Of a stretch of DNA of 64,000 bases, positions 47,791 through 60,359 are shown in pieces. A program made the translations under genes and the position numbers. Source of the DNA: Rhododendron vialii (lineage: Eukaryota; Streptophyta; Magnoliopsida; Ericales; Ericaceae); assembly GCF_030253575.1 (NCBI RefSeq), contig NC_080561.1:4269001-4333000 (forward strand). Reading direction: 5' to 3'. The notes beneath the pieces are model-generated. The model saw only the letters and a list, made by a program, of their open reading frames with translations. It was not told the origin of the DNA and ran no database searches. Each line of letters starts with the position of its first letter. Positions within the stretch are counted from its first letter, which is position 1.

Positions 47791-48985
47791 TGTTTTTTTT
47801 TTTTTCAACAAGAGAAACGTTAAGACATAACGAAAATGTGTATCAACATTGTATTCAGAAAGGAAATTTTCACATATATCGAAAGTATTACGAAGTTTCG
47901 AGAAACTTTGTACTTTCGCACGGTCTCCATCCTCCAACCGAGTGCTGATACATTGGCATTTGCAAACTCCCTTTCATGGATATTGAATTCAAAACAGAGC
48001 AAACAGAGAAAACCCTTAAGCAAACATGTTTTACTTCTGCTTTTGTTAGTACTGTTTACCCAATATGTATTATGAGATATATATGGCCACATTTATTGCA
48101 TAATCACATTACTTTTCCAAATTCTGTCCCACTGTTCCTTTTTTCTGGTGTCAAGGGGCGTCATGGGCTAAGTCATAGTACAATCTTCAGCCTTCGGTCT
48201 CAGCGTCTCACTCTCAATACTTACTTTAAGTAGTACGTTCCCGCTCTCTATTCTTGCTCTCGTGAATATCAATAGCTTGAGATGTTTTCGGAAGACACTT
48301 TCACCCTCGCGCTCTCACTTTCGCTCGCAAGTCATTGGCATGTAGGGACTTCTGCAGAAAGCATGTTCTCGCATGTTACAAGTGACTATTTCAACGTATA
48401 AGACAGATATGGATAGCCCAGGAGGGTTAGGGATCACCTTTACGGCTTTACCTGATGTTTGGGGTTTTAAGTCTCATCCTTTCCCTCTTCCTCTAGTCTA
48501 GATTGTTCTTGTCTCCAAAATAAATAGAGCAACACTACAAACACACCTTTTAAACACGACTCCGGACACAACTTTGTCCGGAACCGCTAGATGCTCATGG
48601 ATCCACACACATCTGACGGTTCCGAACAACACGGTTGTATCCGGAGTTGTGTTTTAATGTGTTTCCTAGACATTTTGAAATGAAAAAACCTCATTCACTA
48701 TTTTGTTTTTCACCATTACTTGAAAGTACCTGGGTTCTATAGCCATTTCAAAACTTTAAATTCGCCCATCAACAGTTTCATCACCAAGATAACATTTATC
48801 TAAGGTCAGCCTCCATTATGACAATAATAAATCTCGAAGCATAAAAGCAGAAAATTAAGAGCAAGAGAATGTTTTGCACAGAAACAATAAATCACATTGA
48901 AAACCCATTAACACCATCACCTTGCCCCTTCCCCAATGCTGCAAAAACTTCTAGGGCAAAAGGCACATTATTTCTTCACCAGAAA
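47791..48985. other. Upstream region of the LRR gene
   Basis: No gene is seen. There is an inverted pair (CAACTCCGGAxACAAC text with its complement) near 48557-48655, giving a small hairpin of about 100 bp. The 5' UTR and promoter of the LRR gene should lie at the right end, but no clear TATA box was singled out. Confidence 0.4.
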
Positions 48986-50167
48986 ATGGCGAAGAGCTTC
49001 TTTTGTTTCCTGTGTTTTCTCCTCCTCCAAATAGTCACAACCCAATCCCACCTGAGTGGTGGTGTTTCCATCAGCATTGGCGGAGTTCGGGGAGCTGTTT
49101 GGATAGGCAGAGGAATCACAGCCCCGCCTGATTCGAAGCAAAGCCGGGTTTACACCGCTCTTCAGGCATGGAAATCTGCAATCACAGATGACCCAAACAT
49201 GGTTTTGGACACTTGGGTGGGATCAAATGTGTGTGGCTACACGGGAGTCTTCTGTGTGGATCCTCAAGATGGATTGGGTGACCCAACTGGACCTACAATT
49301 GCAGGCATAGATCTAAACCATGCAAATCTCCAGGGCGTTTTGGTCAAAGAACTGTCTCTCGTCACAGACATGTCCCTTCTTCACCTAAACAGCAACAGGT
49401 TCACAGGCGTAATACCTGACACTTTCAAGGATCTCCCTTTTCTAACTGAATTGGACCTTAGCAACAACCAGTTTTCGGGTCCGTTTCCATCCCCGTCTCT
49501 CCTCATTCCGAACCTCGAATTCTTAGACCTGAGGTTCAACAACTTCTCAGGGCCTATCCCTGAAGCTATCTTTGATACAAGGTTCGATGCCATTTTCCTA
49601 AACAATAACCAGTTTGAGGGGCAAATACCTTCAAATTTAGGGAATTCCCCTGCTTCTGTGATAACTTTGGCTAACAACAGATTTTCCGGTAACATACCAT
49701 TTAGTCTGGCAAACGTTGGTCCAAGATTAAAGGAGATTTTGTTCGTAAATAATCAGCTGACGGGTTGTATTCCGGAGGGGATTGGGTTTTGGCAAGATTT
49801 GAGAGTTTTGGACGTAAGTCGTAATTCGCTGTCAGGTCATTTGCCTGGCTCCATTTCTTGCTTGAACGACATTGAAGTCCTTAATTTGGCTCACAACAGG
49901 TTCTCCGGAGAACTGTCTGATTTGGTTTGCTCACAGGGGAGCCTTGTGGAATTGACTGTCACTAGCAATTTCTTTAGTGATTTAGGCCATGAATGTGGGA
50001 AATTGTCAAATAGGAATGTGCATTTTGATTTCTCAGGCAATTGTTTTCCGTGGCAGCAAAGGCAGAGGCTTGAACCAGAGTGCTCTGTGATCCCTAGAGG
50101 TGGGTTAAATTGCCCTAGGATTCCTGGATCAAGGCCTATTTTCTGTGGGGCATTCGATGTAACTTAA
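48986..50167 (+). CDS. Secreted leucine-rich-repeat protein, LRX-like
   Basis: A single exon of 393 residues if translation starts at 48986; an in-frame ATG at 48869 would add 39 residues without a signal peptide. MAKSFFCFLCFLLLQIVTTQ is a clear signal peptide. An N-terminal cap follows (TALQAWKSAITDDPN, CGYTGVFC), then about ten extracellular-type LRRs such as ELDLSNNQFSGPFP, FLDLRFNNFSGPIP and VLDVSRNSLSGHLP. The C-terminal cap has several cysteines (CFPWQQRQRLEPEC, ending FCGAFDVT). This is the LRR part of leucine-rich-repeat extensins, but without the Ser-Pro repeat tail, as in the At4g06744-like group. It probably acts in the cell wall or apoplast, binding peptides or wall components. 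No kinase domain is present, so it is not a receptor kinase. Confidence 0.9.
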   Translation: MAKSFFCFLCFLLLQIVTTQSHLSGGVSISIGGVRGAVWIGRGITAPPDSKQSRVYTALQAWKSAITDDPNMVLDTWVGSNVCGYTGVFCVDPQDGLGDPTGPTIAGIDLNHANLQGVLVKELSLVTDMSLLHLNSNRFTGVIPDTFKDLPFLTELDLSNNQFSGPFPSPSLLIPNLEFLDLRFNNFSGPIPEAIFDTRFDAIFLNNNQFEGQIPSNLGNSPASVITLANNRFSGNIPFSLANVGPRLKEILFVNNQLTGCIPEGIGFWQDLRVLDVSRNSLSGHLPGSISCLNDIEVLNLAHNRFSGELSDLVCSQGSLVELTVTSNFFSDLGHECGKLSNRNVHFDFSGNCFPWQQRQRLEPECSVIPRGGLNCPRIPGSRPIFCGAFDVT

Positions 50168-50819
50168 CGGGAATCGTTCTGGGCATTCATAACCATGAGA
50201 GAGCTAATGGCTGTCAACTTCCTAAGTCAATTTTTTCGGTGGACTTGGTAAATCTAATGTTTTCATGTCTTTCTTTCTTGGAAAGGATATGTGCAGAATC
50301 AATACAAATGGATTCAAATGGGAATAGGTATTACCGAACGAAAATTCAACCCATGGCGGTATGCATGTATACATACAAGAATCCACGATATGGAGTGAAG
50401 TCCGTGCAAGTTTATCATTATATCTTGCTCACCATGTTTAGGATCGAGAAATGTGACATGAATCTTGAAAAAACATGGGCTCAAAATTAACCCTGTGGTG
50501 CTAACATGTTGCGAAATGATTCAACTCAGATTCTCCTGCTAATGTTAATTATTCAGTCTTCGTCAGTAGTAATAAAACAATCTCTCACCCGATAAACAGA
50601 GCCAACTAAGTTGATGTCATAGCCATTGAGATCACAAATCAACAAGAAAACAGTAACAAGTTCCACTAATACACATAGAATAGACGGCATAAACCTAAAA
50701 AGAGAAGATGAATAAAATATTGAATTATTCAAATGGATTGTGGAGAAGCACCAATGAGTCACTAACATCCAAAGAGAATTTTTTTTTAATTTAAGTATCA
50801 GTGTATCAGAATACCTATT

Positions 50820-53800
50820 TCAGGCAATGTAATACATTGGATTCGGGAGTTTAAAAGACCGTTCGGCAATTGCAAAGCCAAACAAGTCGCTCCACTGATC
50901 ACCAGAGCTCCCATGTATCGTATAACCTTCATCTTTTACCTCCTTTCTCTTCTCAGATTTGTATACAATGGCTGGTGTCCCTGAATCCGATTCTCCCCTA
51001 TTTTGTCCACCAAAATTTGCTCATCGATCATTCACAACCAGGTGATAACAACCAAAATTTGCTCATCAATCATTAACGTCATAAATAGTAATATTTTTTT
51101 GTAAAAGAGGAGTAGAAGAAAATAGTTCCTCATGATCAGATTTTCTGCATACCTCAGTATAAGCCTTTTCCAGTTGCTGTATATTTCACTGTGACATTTC
51201 TTTGAGACTCCTCACGCCCTGTCAACAGAAATATCGTGAACCCCAGCTGTTGAACCTCCTTATACAACTTCAAACTTGCAGGTAGGGCAGGGGCCACAGC
51301 CAAATCCACCCATTCGTCCCAAGAGGTTTGGTTGTACTCTTCTAGTCTACGTTCAAAAACAAGATAGCTTGGTAACTAATATAAATGATCCATATTCCCA
51401 GAGAAAATACAAGTAGATTTGCCAAAGCTGCATATTAGGTTAACTTAGGCTTTGTAGCGAGAGCATGTAACCTAAGCAGGGGCATTAAGGCGGTTGAATA
51501 AGTCGTCTTCCGAGGTTGGTTGCCAGTGACATCTGGCATCCACAATCGTAACACAGCTAAACCAAAGCAAGGTAATCATCGCATAAATAGATGAAGGAAA
51601 ACTAAGCAACCAAAATGAGTATGAGCTAACTGAAAAGATTGAACCACAATGAACTCTTATGCAATGGCTGCACCCTTGAAACAATGTGTAGCTCAATCTT
51701 GTGTCAAGGGTCCAGCTGAATTTGGCAAGCCATACAAATAATCCTATTGCAACTCCAGAACTACATCGTGTGATCCTAAGATACATGCGAGACTAAGGAA
51801 TCATCTTACATCAGTGGAAAGAGGAGATGGATTTCGAACAGTATGAGACTTCTAGTATTTAGAAGCCATGGATTTAGTATGCCAACAATATCCAGAACAG
51901 AAAAAACTTGTGTAAACTACTGATGTACTTATTGAGCGAGGTGATGACAATGACTACCCTGAATTCTTGTAACTTTTGTTGGTTCAACAAAAAGGCCTCT
52001 CCGGTGCTCATTACAAATGACTCTATTCCTCTAGGGGAGCTTCTAAATTTATAACCTAGTTTCATCAGTTTTCAGCTGAGCACAAAGTTAAAGGTGAATT
52101 CTAAACACCACAATGAGAGTTTCATAGAACTCATCTTCTGCACTGGCACATAGTTTCTAATCTAACATTGTTTACAAGTGCAATTAAAATACAAAACGAT
52201 AAGCCTTGAAACATGGCATTCCGTGGATAGAAAATTGTTCATGGATCTAAGCTGGGGAAAAATTTAGTGCATAGGCGGCTCTACTATCATTTGAAAGGGT
52301 TCGGTTGAACCCTAAGTTCCAAAAACACAATAAAAAAGTATATCTTCTTATATTGAATTTTAATTTTCATTCGTATTGTCAACGTTGGATCACTTGTATG
52401 AAAAAGAAAAAAATGACAGTCCATTAAACTAGCGAGTAACTATATATTATAAGGCGAAAACGAAATATATGCAGCTCAATAACTTTTGCAACCTAAAATA
52501 TGGTAAAATACATAGTCAATTGGGTATAATTTTATCACTACTGATTTAAAATCCTGGGGCTGCCTTGGTAAACCATGGGCACCAAGAGGTCATGCCACAA
52601 ACGATCAATCAATTAACACCACTCACTTGGGGGAAGCAAAAACACCAATGAAGAGAATTGATTTTAGCACTCTCCCTTGTTTGAATGCTCTGAATTTTCT
52701 TTTGTCCTTTTCATGCAAAATTACATAATTGCATTTAGTACATGCTTTTCTTCCCATTTTAAAAGTACTGCAAACAAGTCAAGCCGGGCTTTGAAAGTGT
52801 TCGAGCTCAGCATGTTTAAAACTAGTCTAGCTTCAGCTCGGTCCGTTTACTTAATGAACCTCTATAAATGTCTACAACAAGCTTGTTTACCAAACGCGCT
52901 TACAACTCTAACTTGAGCTAGACTCGTTTATTTAGTTGAATCCATAACGAGCCAAGTCTTGAGCTGCTCACGAACAACTTACAATCAATTAACACCATTT
53001 ACTAGGGGAAAGCCAAAAAAAAGCATTTAAGAGAATTAATTTTAGCACTACCTTTTGTGGAAACACGCTCCATTTTTTTTTTGGTCCTTTTCATACAAAT
53101 TACATAATTGCTTTTCATACATGCTTTTCTTCACATTTTGAAATCGTACTACAAACGAGCCAAGGTGAGCTTCGAGCTCAGCTAGTTTAAAACTAGTCTA
53201 GCTTTAGCTTGGCTCGAGTTTAATCGAGCTTGACCTCAGTTTGTTTACTAAACTCTATAACCGAGCCAAGCCTCTACAACTAGTTCATTTCAGTCGTTTG
53301 GTAGCTTACAATTCGAGCTCCAGCTAGACTTGTTTACTAAAGTCGAGCCTCGCGCTGCTGACAAACAACTTGGTTCTTTGGCAGCCCTAAGTTTAAAAAT
53401 GATAATCTAGTAATTTCACGTGAATAAAAAATAAAAGAAAAGCGAGCATTCGGATAAACATGGGACCGTGAAAATCAATACCGCCAATCAAACAGCACAA
53501 AGAGATTGCACTCACCCGTATCGGACCGTCGCGTAGTACGGAAGGTTCGAGAGCAACGTCTCATCGATATCGAAAACCCAGGCGTCCATTCCGTCGCCGG
53601 GGACGTTCACCGTCTCAGCAAACGCCGACGCATCGACGGCGACAATGCCCGAGTCGTACCGGTACGGTGGCCGTTCATGTAATTCTTCACGTACTTCTCG
53701 CAGGTCGCCGGAATCTGAGTCCACACTCCGGCGTCATTGGTCTCGACGGAGAACCTCCAGCTCTCGCAGTACCTGTGTTTTCTGGGGCCCCGAACCGCTG

Positions 53801-53926
53801 CTCCGTCGGGGGTCGGGTCGGGTCGGGTCGGGCTGATTTGAGTTTCTCCAGCGTGGTTCGGGAGATGGATTTGGATACGAGGGCTAGGATTAGTAGTACT
53901 ACGACGACGTATTGGGCGGTGGCCAT
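50820..53926 (-). pseudogene. HAD acid phosphatase (VSP family) pseudogene
   Basis: An inverted, broken copy of the gene at 56267-58393. Exon 1 (53926-53516) starts MATAQYVVVVLLILALVSKS but needs two frameshifts. The middle part (RYCESWRFSVETNDAGVW) and the catalytic part (MDAWVFDIDETLLSNLPYY) lie in three different frames. A GGTCGGGTCGG run near 53810-53832 marks the first shift. Exon 2 (from 51346) reads GLEEYNQTSWDEWVDLA and FTIFLLTGREESQRN, then has a 16-bp deletion relative to the intact gene that puts a TGA at 51156-51154. Exon 3 (to 50820) still ends in RSFKLPNPMYYIA. Introns and 3' flank also match, so it arose by DNA duplication, not retroposition. Confidence 0.9.
52790..53390. repeat. 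Diverged GAGCTCGGCTCG-family repeats
   Basis: Two blocks (52790-52970 and 53155-53390) carry AGCTCAGC, GAGCCAAG, CGAGCTTG and similar modules, each next to a TTACATAATTGC(A/T)TTT tract. They resemble the array repeat at 10386 but are much diverged. They lie in intron 1 of the pseudogene and are absent from the intact gene's intron 1. Confidence 0.55.
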
Positions 53927-53934
53927 TGGTGGAA

Positions 53935-56197
53935 AAGAGAGGGAAGGCGAAGGACACTCTCTGTGGAGTTAATGGATTTGTGGTAGTGAGGAGGGAGAGC
54001 AAACAAAAGTATGGACTTGTTTTAGGGGATAATTTTTCAGTGCTGGTTGGGTTTCACGTGGTGTTCGCTCGGTGTATCTGAGCCGTCCATTGTATTTTTG
54101 GACAGTTCGAATTTGGAGAAAGAAAATATTGGGGTGAGAGGAGAGAGAAGATTTCAATCCGAGGCGTCCAAAGGTGTAATGGACAGCCGGGATGTACCAA
54201 GTGAATACTTCGTGGAATATACTCACCCAGCACCGAAAATTTTCTATGTGGAGCGTTTGGCATTATAAGTCAAATGGCTTTTTTTGAAATGAGGGTAAGA
54301 GAGTAATTCCACGTACTAACAAAAAAATAAGTCAAATGATTTTTTTTTTTTTTGGTTCTTATTCAATTTTTTGTTCTTATTTTTTAGTTTTACGTCGATT
54401 TTTTGTCATGATGATATATTGATATGAATCTAAAAATTTAAAAATTATGATTAAAATTTAATTTTTTTATCTTTATTCAAAAAATATTGAATTTTGATTG
54501 TAATTTTTTACTTTTTTAAATTTCTCTCGTCATAACGAAACAATAATCCTCAAAAAATCGACGAAGAACTAACAAGCCAAATTCTAAGACTAGTTTAGCC
54601 TAGCAATTTCCCTTGTCCTTTCATGTCCTCCTCCATTTCCGTTTGAAACTTTTGTTATTTTGACAATTACTAACGTTTTCTTCTTTGATTTAACTGTAAT
54701 TTCCATTATTGGTCTTAAGCTTCAATTAATTTCCATTTTTCACAACGGTTGGGAAAAATTTCGTTGAGGCAAAGCAAGAACTACCCTGTGGATTGACCCT
54801 TAAGCCATAAACGATCGCCATATTAGAAGTCAGCTCAAGCCTATTTAAATATTGAAGTGCAATCCAATCCTGACAAGCTTACGCTAAGCGCAAACACCTG
54901 CGAGTGTCCCTCACATTCACATGACATGCTAGTATAAATGGCCAATCACCTTTACACAAAAAAGAAGAAGTAAATGGTCAATCATAGATTCACAAGTATA
55001 CCACATTGCAATCAAGATAACATGTGATTTGGCTTATTCTAGTACTGATACTACTCGGGGGCAAGTAAAATTACCTACTCACTGCCACCTACTCGACAAG
55101 TTAAGCATGGTATTTTATTTGGAAAATGCTTGGGAAATGTTCCGATAACAGACTTAGTCCAAATGGGTGTGTGAAGTCGTCTGATGTGTGTGAATTTCAC
55201 GTGCATCGTGTAGGGTTTAGGTGCTTTAGACGATGTCGAAAATATTTGTTTGCAAAATGTGTGTCGAAACATCTACGTCCGTAACAATACCCATACTCAG
55301 TACGCTTACATTTGTCCATGGCTATGCGATAATACATCAATGACTACCGCAACTGGCAATGGGCAAGTGGCCACGGACGGTAAAATTGGTCACGGAATTA
55401 GTGGAGGTTCGCATGATGTAGGGCCAGTTTCCATTGCCCGAAATCAAGCGAAGCACTTTCTGTGCAATTTCTGATGGCGAAGACGGAGCCAATATAAAAC
55501 AAGGCCTCGTTTAATGTAAGGTCAGATTTGGTAGTGTTTAATAAACATAATGTCGTGAAAAGTCGTGTTATACTTGTTAAATCAAAAGAAGATAGGTTTT
55601 ATACACCCTAGTCCCTAGTAAGAGTTGAAACAATTTATTTAAAACTATGGAGAACATATGAAACGTGACATTATATTACTATTTAACAAGCAACACGAAT
55701 TTCACGACATCCTGATCATTAAAAATCATAAGATTCAATTTGGACGACAACAATCTTTAGAGGAAATGAAAACGTGATGCCATATTTTTCATGTTTTCTA
55801 CGTTTGAAATTAGCGGGAATAGAAACACGATTCCTGATCACATTTTCAAAGTGTAATTGCATTCTCAAATTAATTAGGAATCTGATTATTCTTGTCCCTC
55901 GAGAATCTTAGAATTTTTTTTTATAACGCAGAGTGTCCCTGAACCAATTTACGAGCACCACAGGACAAAATCGCTACGGCTTCCACCAGCTTTTTCTAAC
56001 TAAAAGATCTTTACGCATAAGTGATCCCAAGGTTTTTCATCGATCTATGCAAAAACAATAATTATTTGACTTTAAAAAACTTTCTAAATAAATAAAAGGC
56101 TGGAAAAAATTAATAAATTAATTCAAACATCGAAATAAAATTCAAATACCCACAAAGATTTTCGTCATTCAAACCGAGCCAAAATACCCTACATTAC
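53935..56197. other. Spacer between the inverted phosphatase copies
   Basis: About 2.3 kb between the two divergent 5' ends. No gene was recognised; short frames at 54047, 55250 and others lack support. The 54280-54600 part resembles the poly(A)-rich block near 10990-11100 and 27890-27970 (TTTGATTGTAATTTTTTACT), so it is a dispersed repeat. Confidence 0.5.
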
Positions 56198-56205
56198 TAT
56201 ATAAA
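56198..56205 (+). promoter_or_regulatory. TATA box of the acid phosphatase gene
   Basis: TATATAAA about 62 bp before the ATG at 56267. This leaves room for a short 5' UTR of roughly 30 bp, which is typical for a TATA-driven plant gene. Confidence 0.65.
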
Positions 56206-56266
56206 ACAGAGTCCATGTTAGCTTCATCTTCATAACACAGAGATTGCTTCCCTTTATTTTCCGCCA

Positions 56267-58393
56267 ATGGCCACTGGCCGATACGCCGTCGCACTGCTCA
56301 TCCTAACCCTCGTATCCAAATCCATCTCCCGACCCATCTTCATCCAAACCACGCCAGAGAAACTACTAAAATCCGCCCGACCCGACCCGACATCCGACGG
56401 ATCACTGCCCCGGAGCGTCACCGGCGACGACTGGTACTGCGACAGCTGGAGGTACTCCGTCGAGACCAATGACGCCGGAGAGTGGAGTCTGGTTCCGGCG
56501 AGGTGCGAAGAGTATGTGGAGGAGTACATAACCGGCGGCCGGTACCGGTCTGACTCGGAGTTGGTCGCCGTCGATGCGTCGGCGTTCGCTGAGACGGTGA
56601 ATGTCTCCGGCGACGGAATGGACGCCTGGGTTTTCGATATTGATGAGACCTTGCTCTCCAACGTGCCTTACTACGCAGCCCGCGGGTTCGGGTGAGTTTG
56701 GGGCACCGCCACGTGGTGCCCGAGAGGCATGGAACAATTACTCCTTTGATTGGTTTTCTTTGTTTTTGCTTTCAACCGGTTGGGCTTTGTTCCGTTGTTA
56801 GGAATGTTGCGTGGGAAATATATTTTACAAAAATTTGAAGCAGATGGAAAATGTTCGGTTGACAAAATTTTTTGCAGGAAAATCAAAATTTCTCATTTTA
56901 CTTACATGTAGCATCTATTTGGCAGAAACTTTATAGGAAAATTGAAATTCCTCCTTTTAAGTAGAATCAATTTAGCAGGAAAGTGTTTCTTAGTGCTAAA
57001 GTTGGAGTTGTAGATTCCACAACTTTCTTGGTAATTAAACTTCTTTATATGCAACTGATGGGGCCTTAGGGTGCCCCACTTAATTGTGGGTTTATGTGGC
57101 ATGACCACTCGGTGCCTGCCGCTGTGAATAATTTTTCCCCACCTTAGAATGAGTGAACAAAATTTGTATCCAACGAATGCCATGGTTCAAGGCTTTCCAC
57201 ATGGTGAAAGGCCAGTTGTCTTATGTTTTTGGCCTGTTGCCTGGGCGTTATTGGCCTACACACCTTAGTCATTGTATTTGAATTTATAAGTGGTAGAAGA
57301 GAAAACAGTTATTATCATTTGTGTTTTCCTTTTACTAGGAGAAAAGATTAGTTTTAAACAATTTTTCAATGCACAAGGTGAGTGCTATGAAGACTTGGAC
57401 TTCTCTATTTCTGTCCATAACTTTGTGCTTGGACAAAATTTGATGTTTTGACATGTGTACAACATTAAGAAAGAGTTTGAATTCCCTCTGGTCCAAGTTT
57501 TGGATTGGACAGGATAGTCCCAATCAGGACCGTACACCAAGCTGATGAAATAGTCCCAAAAATGCAAAACTTCCCCCTTCACGATGCGGGAGAGACCTTT
57601 TTGTTGAACCACCAAATCTCCATTACACGAGTTCAGGGTGGTCATTGCATTGGAGTTTATTGTGGTTCAATCTTTTCAATTAGCTTATACTCATTTTGTT
57701 AACTTAGATTCTTCCTTCTCTGAATTATTGATCATGCTATTATTTCCTTGTTTTTGCTTAAGTTAATCTAATATGCAGCTTTGGCAAATGTACATATAAT
57801 TTCTTTGGGAATGTGGATCTCCATATAAGTTACCAAGTTATATTGTTTTGAATGTAGATCAGAAAAGTACAATGAAACGTCTTGGGACGAATGGGTGGAT
57901 TTAGCTGAGGCCCCTGCCTTACCAGCAAGTTTGAAGTTGTACAAGGAGGTTCAACAGCAGGGGTTCACAATATTTCTGTTGACAGGGCGTGATGAGTCCC
58001 AAAGAAATATCACGGTGAAAAACCTGCATTATGCTGGGTACAGCAACTGGAAAAGGCTTATACTGAGGTATGCAGCATTTTTTATGATGGAAACTATTTT
58101 CTTCTACTCTTTGACTAAAAATATGGATATTTAAGACATCTGATATAGTATTTGTGATCAAAAGGTGGTTAAATATTATGAATAATTGACGAGTAAAATT
58201 TGGTTGATGAAATAGGCAAGAATCAGATTTAGGGAAGCTGGCTATTGTATACAAATCTGAGAGGAGAAAGGCGCTAGAAGATGAAGGCTATACGATACAT
58301 GGGAGCTCTGGTGATCAGTGGAGTGATTTGTCAGGCTTTGCAATAGCTGCCCGGTCTTTTAAACTACCAAATCCAATGTATTACATTGCTTGA
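56267..58393 (+). CDS. HAD superfamily acid phosphatase (VSP-like)
   Basis: Three exons, 56267-56691, 57858-58067 and 58216-58393, join in phase to 270 residues. An N-terminal signal peptide (MATGRYAVALLILTLVSKSI) sends it to the secretory route or vacuole. Motif I is WVFDIDETLLSN with both aspartates present (residues 124 and 126), so unlike soybean VSPs that lost the nucleophile it should be catalytically competent. Motif II is FLLTGRDE in exon 2. Exon 3 reads IVYKSERRKALEDEGY, GSSGDQWSDLSGF and RSFKLPNPMYYIA, the family's C-terminal signature. Members are class B acid phosphatases or vegetative storage proteins that release phosphate from small esters. A TATA box is at 56198. The head-to-head partner at 50820-53926 is a pseudogene. 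Confidence 0.92.
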
Positions 58394-59352
58394 AGTAGGT
58401 ACTCGGTAATCCTGTACTCTGGTGCTGTAATAAAAAAATTTCCGTATTGAATGTTACTGACTCATTGTTGCTTCTCCACAATCCATTTGAGTAATTCAAT
58501 GTCTTATTCATCGCCTCTTTTCTCTGTTTTAGTTGGCTATTTTGTGTGTATTAGTGGAAATTGATAATGTTTGCTCGTGGACTTCTGATGGAATTGCCAT
58601 GACATCAACTTAGTTGGCTCTGTTTATCAGGTGAGAGATTGTTCTGACTGTTGAGTGTTGACGAAGACTGAATTATTAAGATCAGCAGGATAAATGCTTC
58701 TTCACTAATTATTAGCTCATAATTTGCAACAGAATGTTAGAATGAATGTTAGCATTGCAGGGTTAACAAAGGAGACGGATATGGAAATAATGAAGTAATG
58801 ACAGAGGAAGTCATTCCTGTTTGAGTCCTAGGAACCATGATGGCTCGATTTTAAGTCAATCTAAATACCGTTATGTAATGGTTCAATAAATTATTATTGC
58901 CTGCTTTATTCTGATTCAACTGTTTCTTTAAATGGGATTCTTGATTCTCAGGAGGGACCGTAGGATATACTCCGGGTACTAATATGTTCAGTACGTAATA
59001 GGATGCACATCTGATTTTTCATTGGCCTATTGATGATGGAAAAGTTATTCTGCACTTCCAAATCTTAGCAAAATGTTCCCGGTGGCCAACTCAATTTGTT
59101 GCGGACTACGAACACATTTATGATACTCTTGTAGGTGTCTGTCTAGTATTTCGAGTTTAAACATAAAGTAATACTAATGAGTAATGCAACATGACACAGG
59201 CTTTTGACGATTTTGTATGTTATTTGATGAGTTGAAATAGGATAACTAACGGACTAGATAAATGCAAAATTAGTCACATGGAGCTGATACTACTGAATTA
59301 GACAATTATGTTAACTTTAGTAATTTTATTTTTTTATTGCTATTATGTTAAC
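58394..59352. other. 3' flank of the phosphatase gene
   Basis: 58430-58680 matches the flank of the pseudogene (50800-50550, reversed), showing that the inverted duplication extends past the stop codon. The rest is AT-rich with no gene seen. Confidence 0.6.
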
Positions 59353-59760
59353 GAGTACTGCTATGGGTACCGACGGTACCCATAGGGAAAATGCACCGAC
59401 GGCCACCGAACGGCTGTCTCCGGTCACCGGACGGCCGATCCGAGCCGTCCAAAAATTTTAAAAAATAAAACCGAGTGGCCTTACGCGAGAATCAATGGCA
59501 TCCGAGGTGTGTAGGGTACTTGATCCGAGCACCCATTTTTCGTGTATATTTGTATATACGTGTATATACACGAAAAAGGGGTACTCGGATCAAGTACCCT
59601 ACACACCTCGGATGCCATTGATTCTCGCGTAGGCCCACTCGGTTTTATTTTTTAAAATTTTTGGATGGCTCGGATCGGCCGTCCGGTGACCGGAGACGGC
59701 CATCCGGTGGCCGTCGGTGCATTTTCCCTATGGGTACCGTCGGTACCAATAGGATTTCTG
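59353..59760. mobile_element. Mutator-like foldback MITE, 408-bp palindrome
   Basis: Almost the whole element is one inverted repeat: about 195-bp arms including GGTACCGACGGTACC, CCGGTCACCGGACGGCC and CAATGGCATCCGAGGTGTG, with a short TATACGTGTATATA centre. A perfect 9-bp direct repeat TATGTTAAC flanks it (59344-59352 and 59761-59769), the size expected for Mutator superfamily insertions. No coding capacity. The arms are GC-richer than the surroundings. Confidence 0.9.
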
Positions 59761-59769
59761 TATGTTAAC

Positions 59770-60359
59770 TATCAATGAAGGAAGCATGGTGATGTGCACA
59801 TAAATTGATTTGCATCTCTAGGCCTGCCCTCTCTGATGCTATTTGGCTTTGATTTGGGGGCATGGTTTTACAACAAAACGTCCTTATAGCTCCTCGGTTC
59901 TTGGAGGTTTGGGGAGCTACTGTTTTAGTGGTATTCTGAGAGTAGCCACTTTGTGCATATATTGCCAAATGTTAGGTCTGTCTCCAATCATCCCCCGCCC
60001 ATACCATACCCCCAATGATTGGGGACTAGATGGGTTGTGTTGTTGTTGTAACGTCTCCTCACCGTCAGTTTTATATGCATCAAATATATTAATGGTAACA
60101 GATTGTGTTCGTATCGTGCTTGTCACTGCCTTAATGGGCACATGTACCCTATTGAGTTTTGTACAAGTCAACAAAATCTACCCTATTAAAGAAGGAAAAT
60201 GAAAGATGGAAAACGGAGAAAAATGCAGTGGGCAATTTGGTAGTTTCAACAGAACTAAGAAATCCATTGCGTTGCCCTAAATGTGCCTCTTATATATTCC
60301 CAACTTCATCCGAAGGCGGCTACTACTCTCGGCTCTCGCACACCAGTCCTTGTTTGATA
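59770..60359. other. Upstream of the unrecognised gene
   Basis: A 119-residue plus-strand frame at 59843-60202 shows no recognised motif, and several frames overlap on both strands. I do not call a gene here. It may hold the 5' UTR or promoter of the gene that follows. Confidence 0.4.

Noticed and set aside
49381-49695. 104-residue frame opposite the LRR gene
   Set aside because: Shadow of the repetitive LRR codons on the other strand.
56254-56661. 135-residue minus-strand frame over phosphatase exon 1
   Set aside because: Antisense shadow of a GC-rich coding exon with the DIDET motif on the plus strand.
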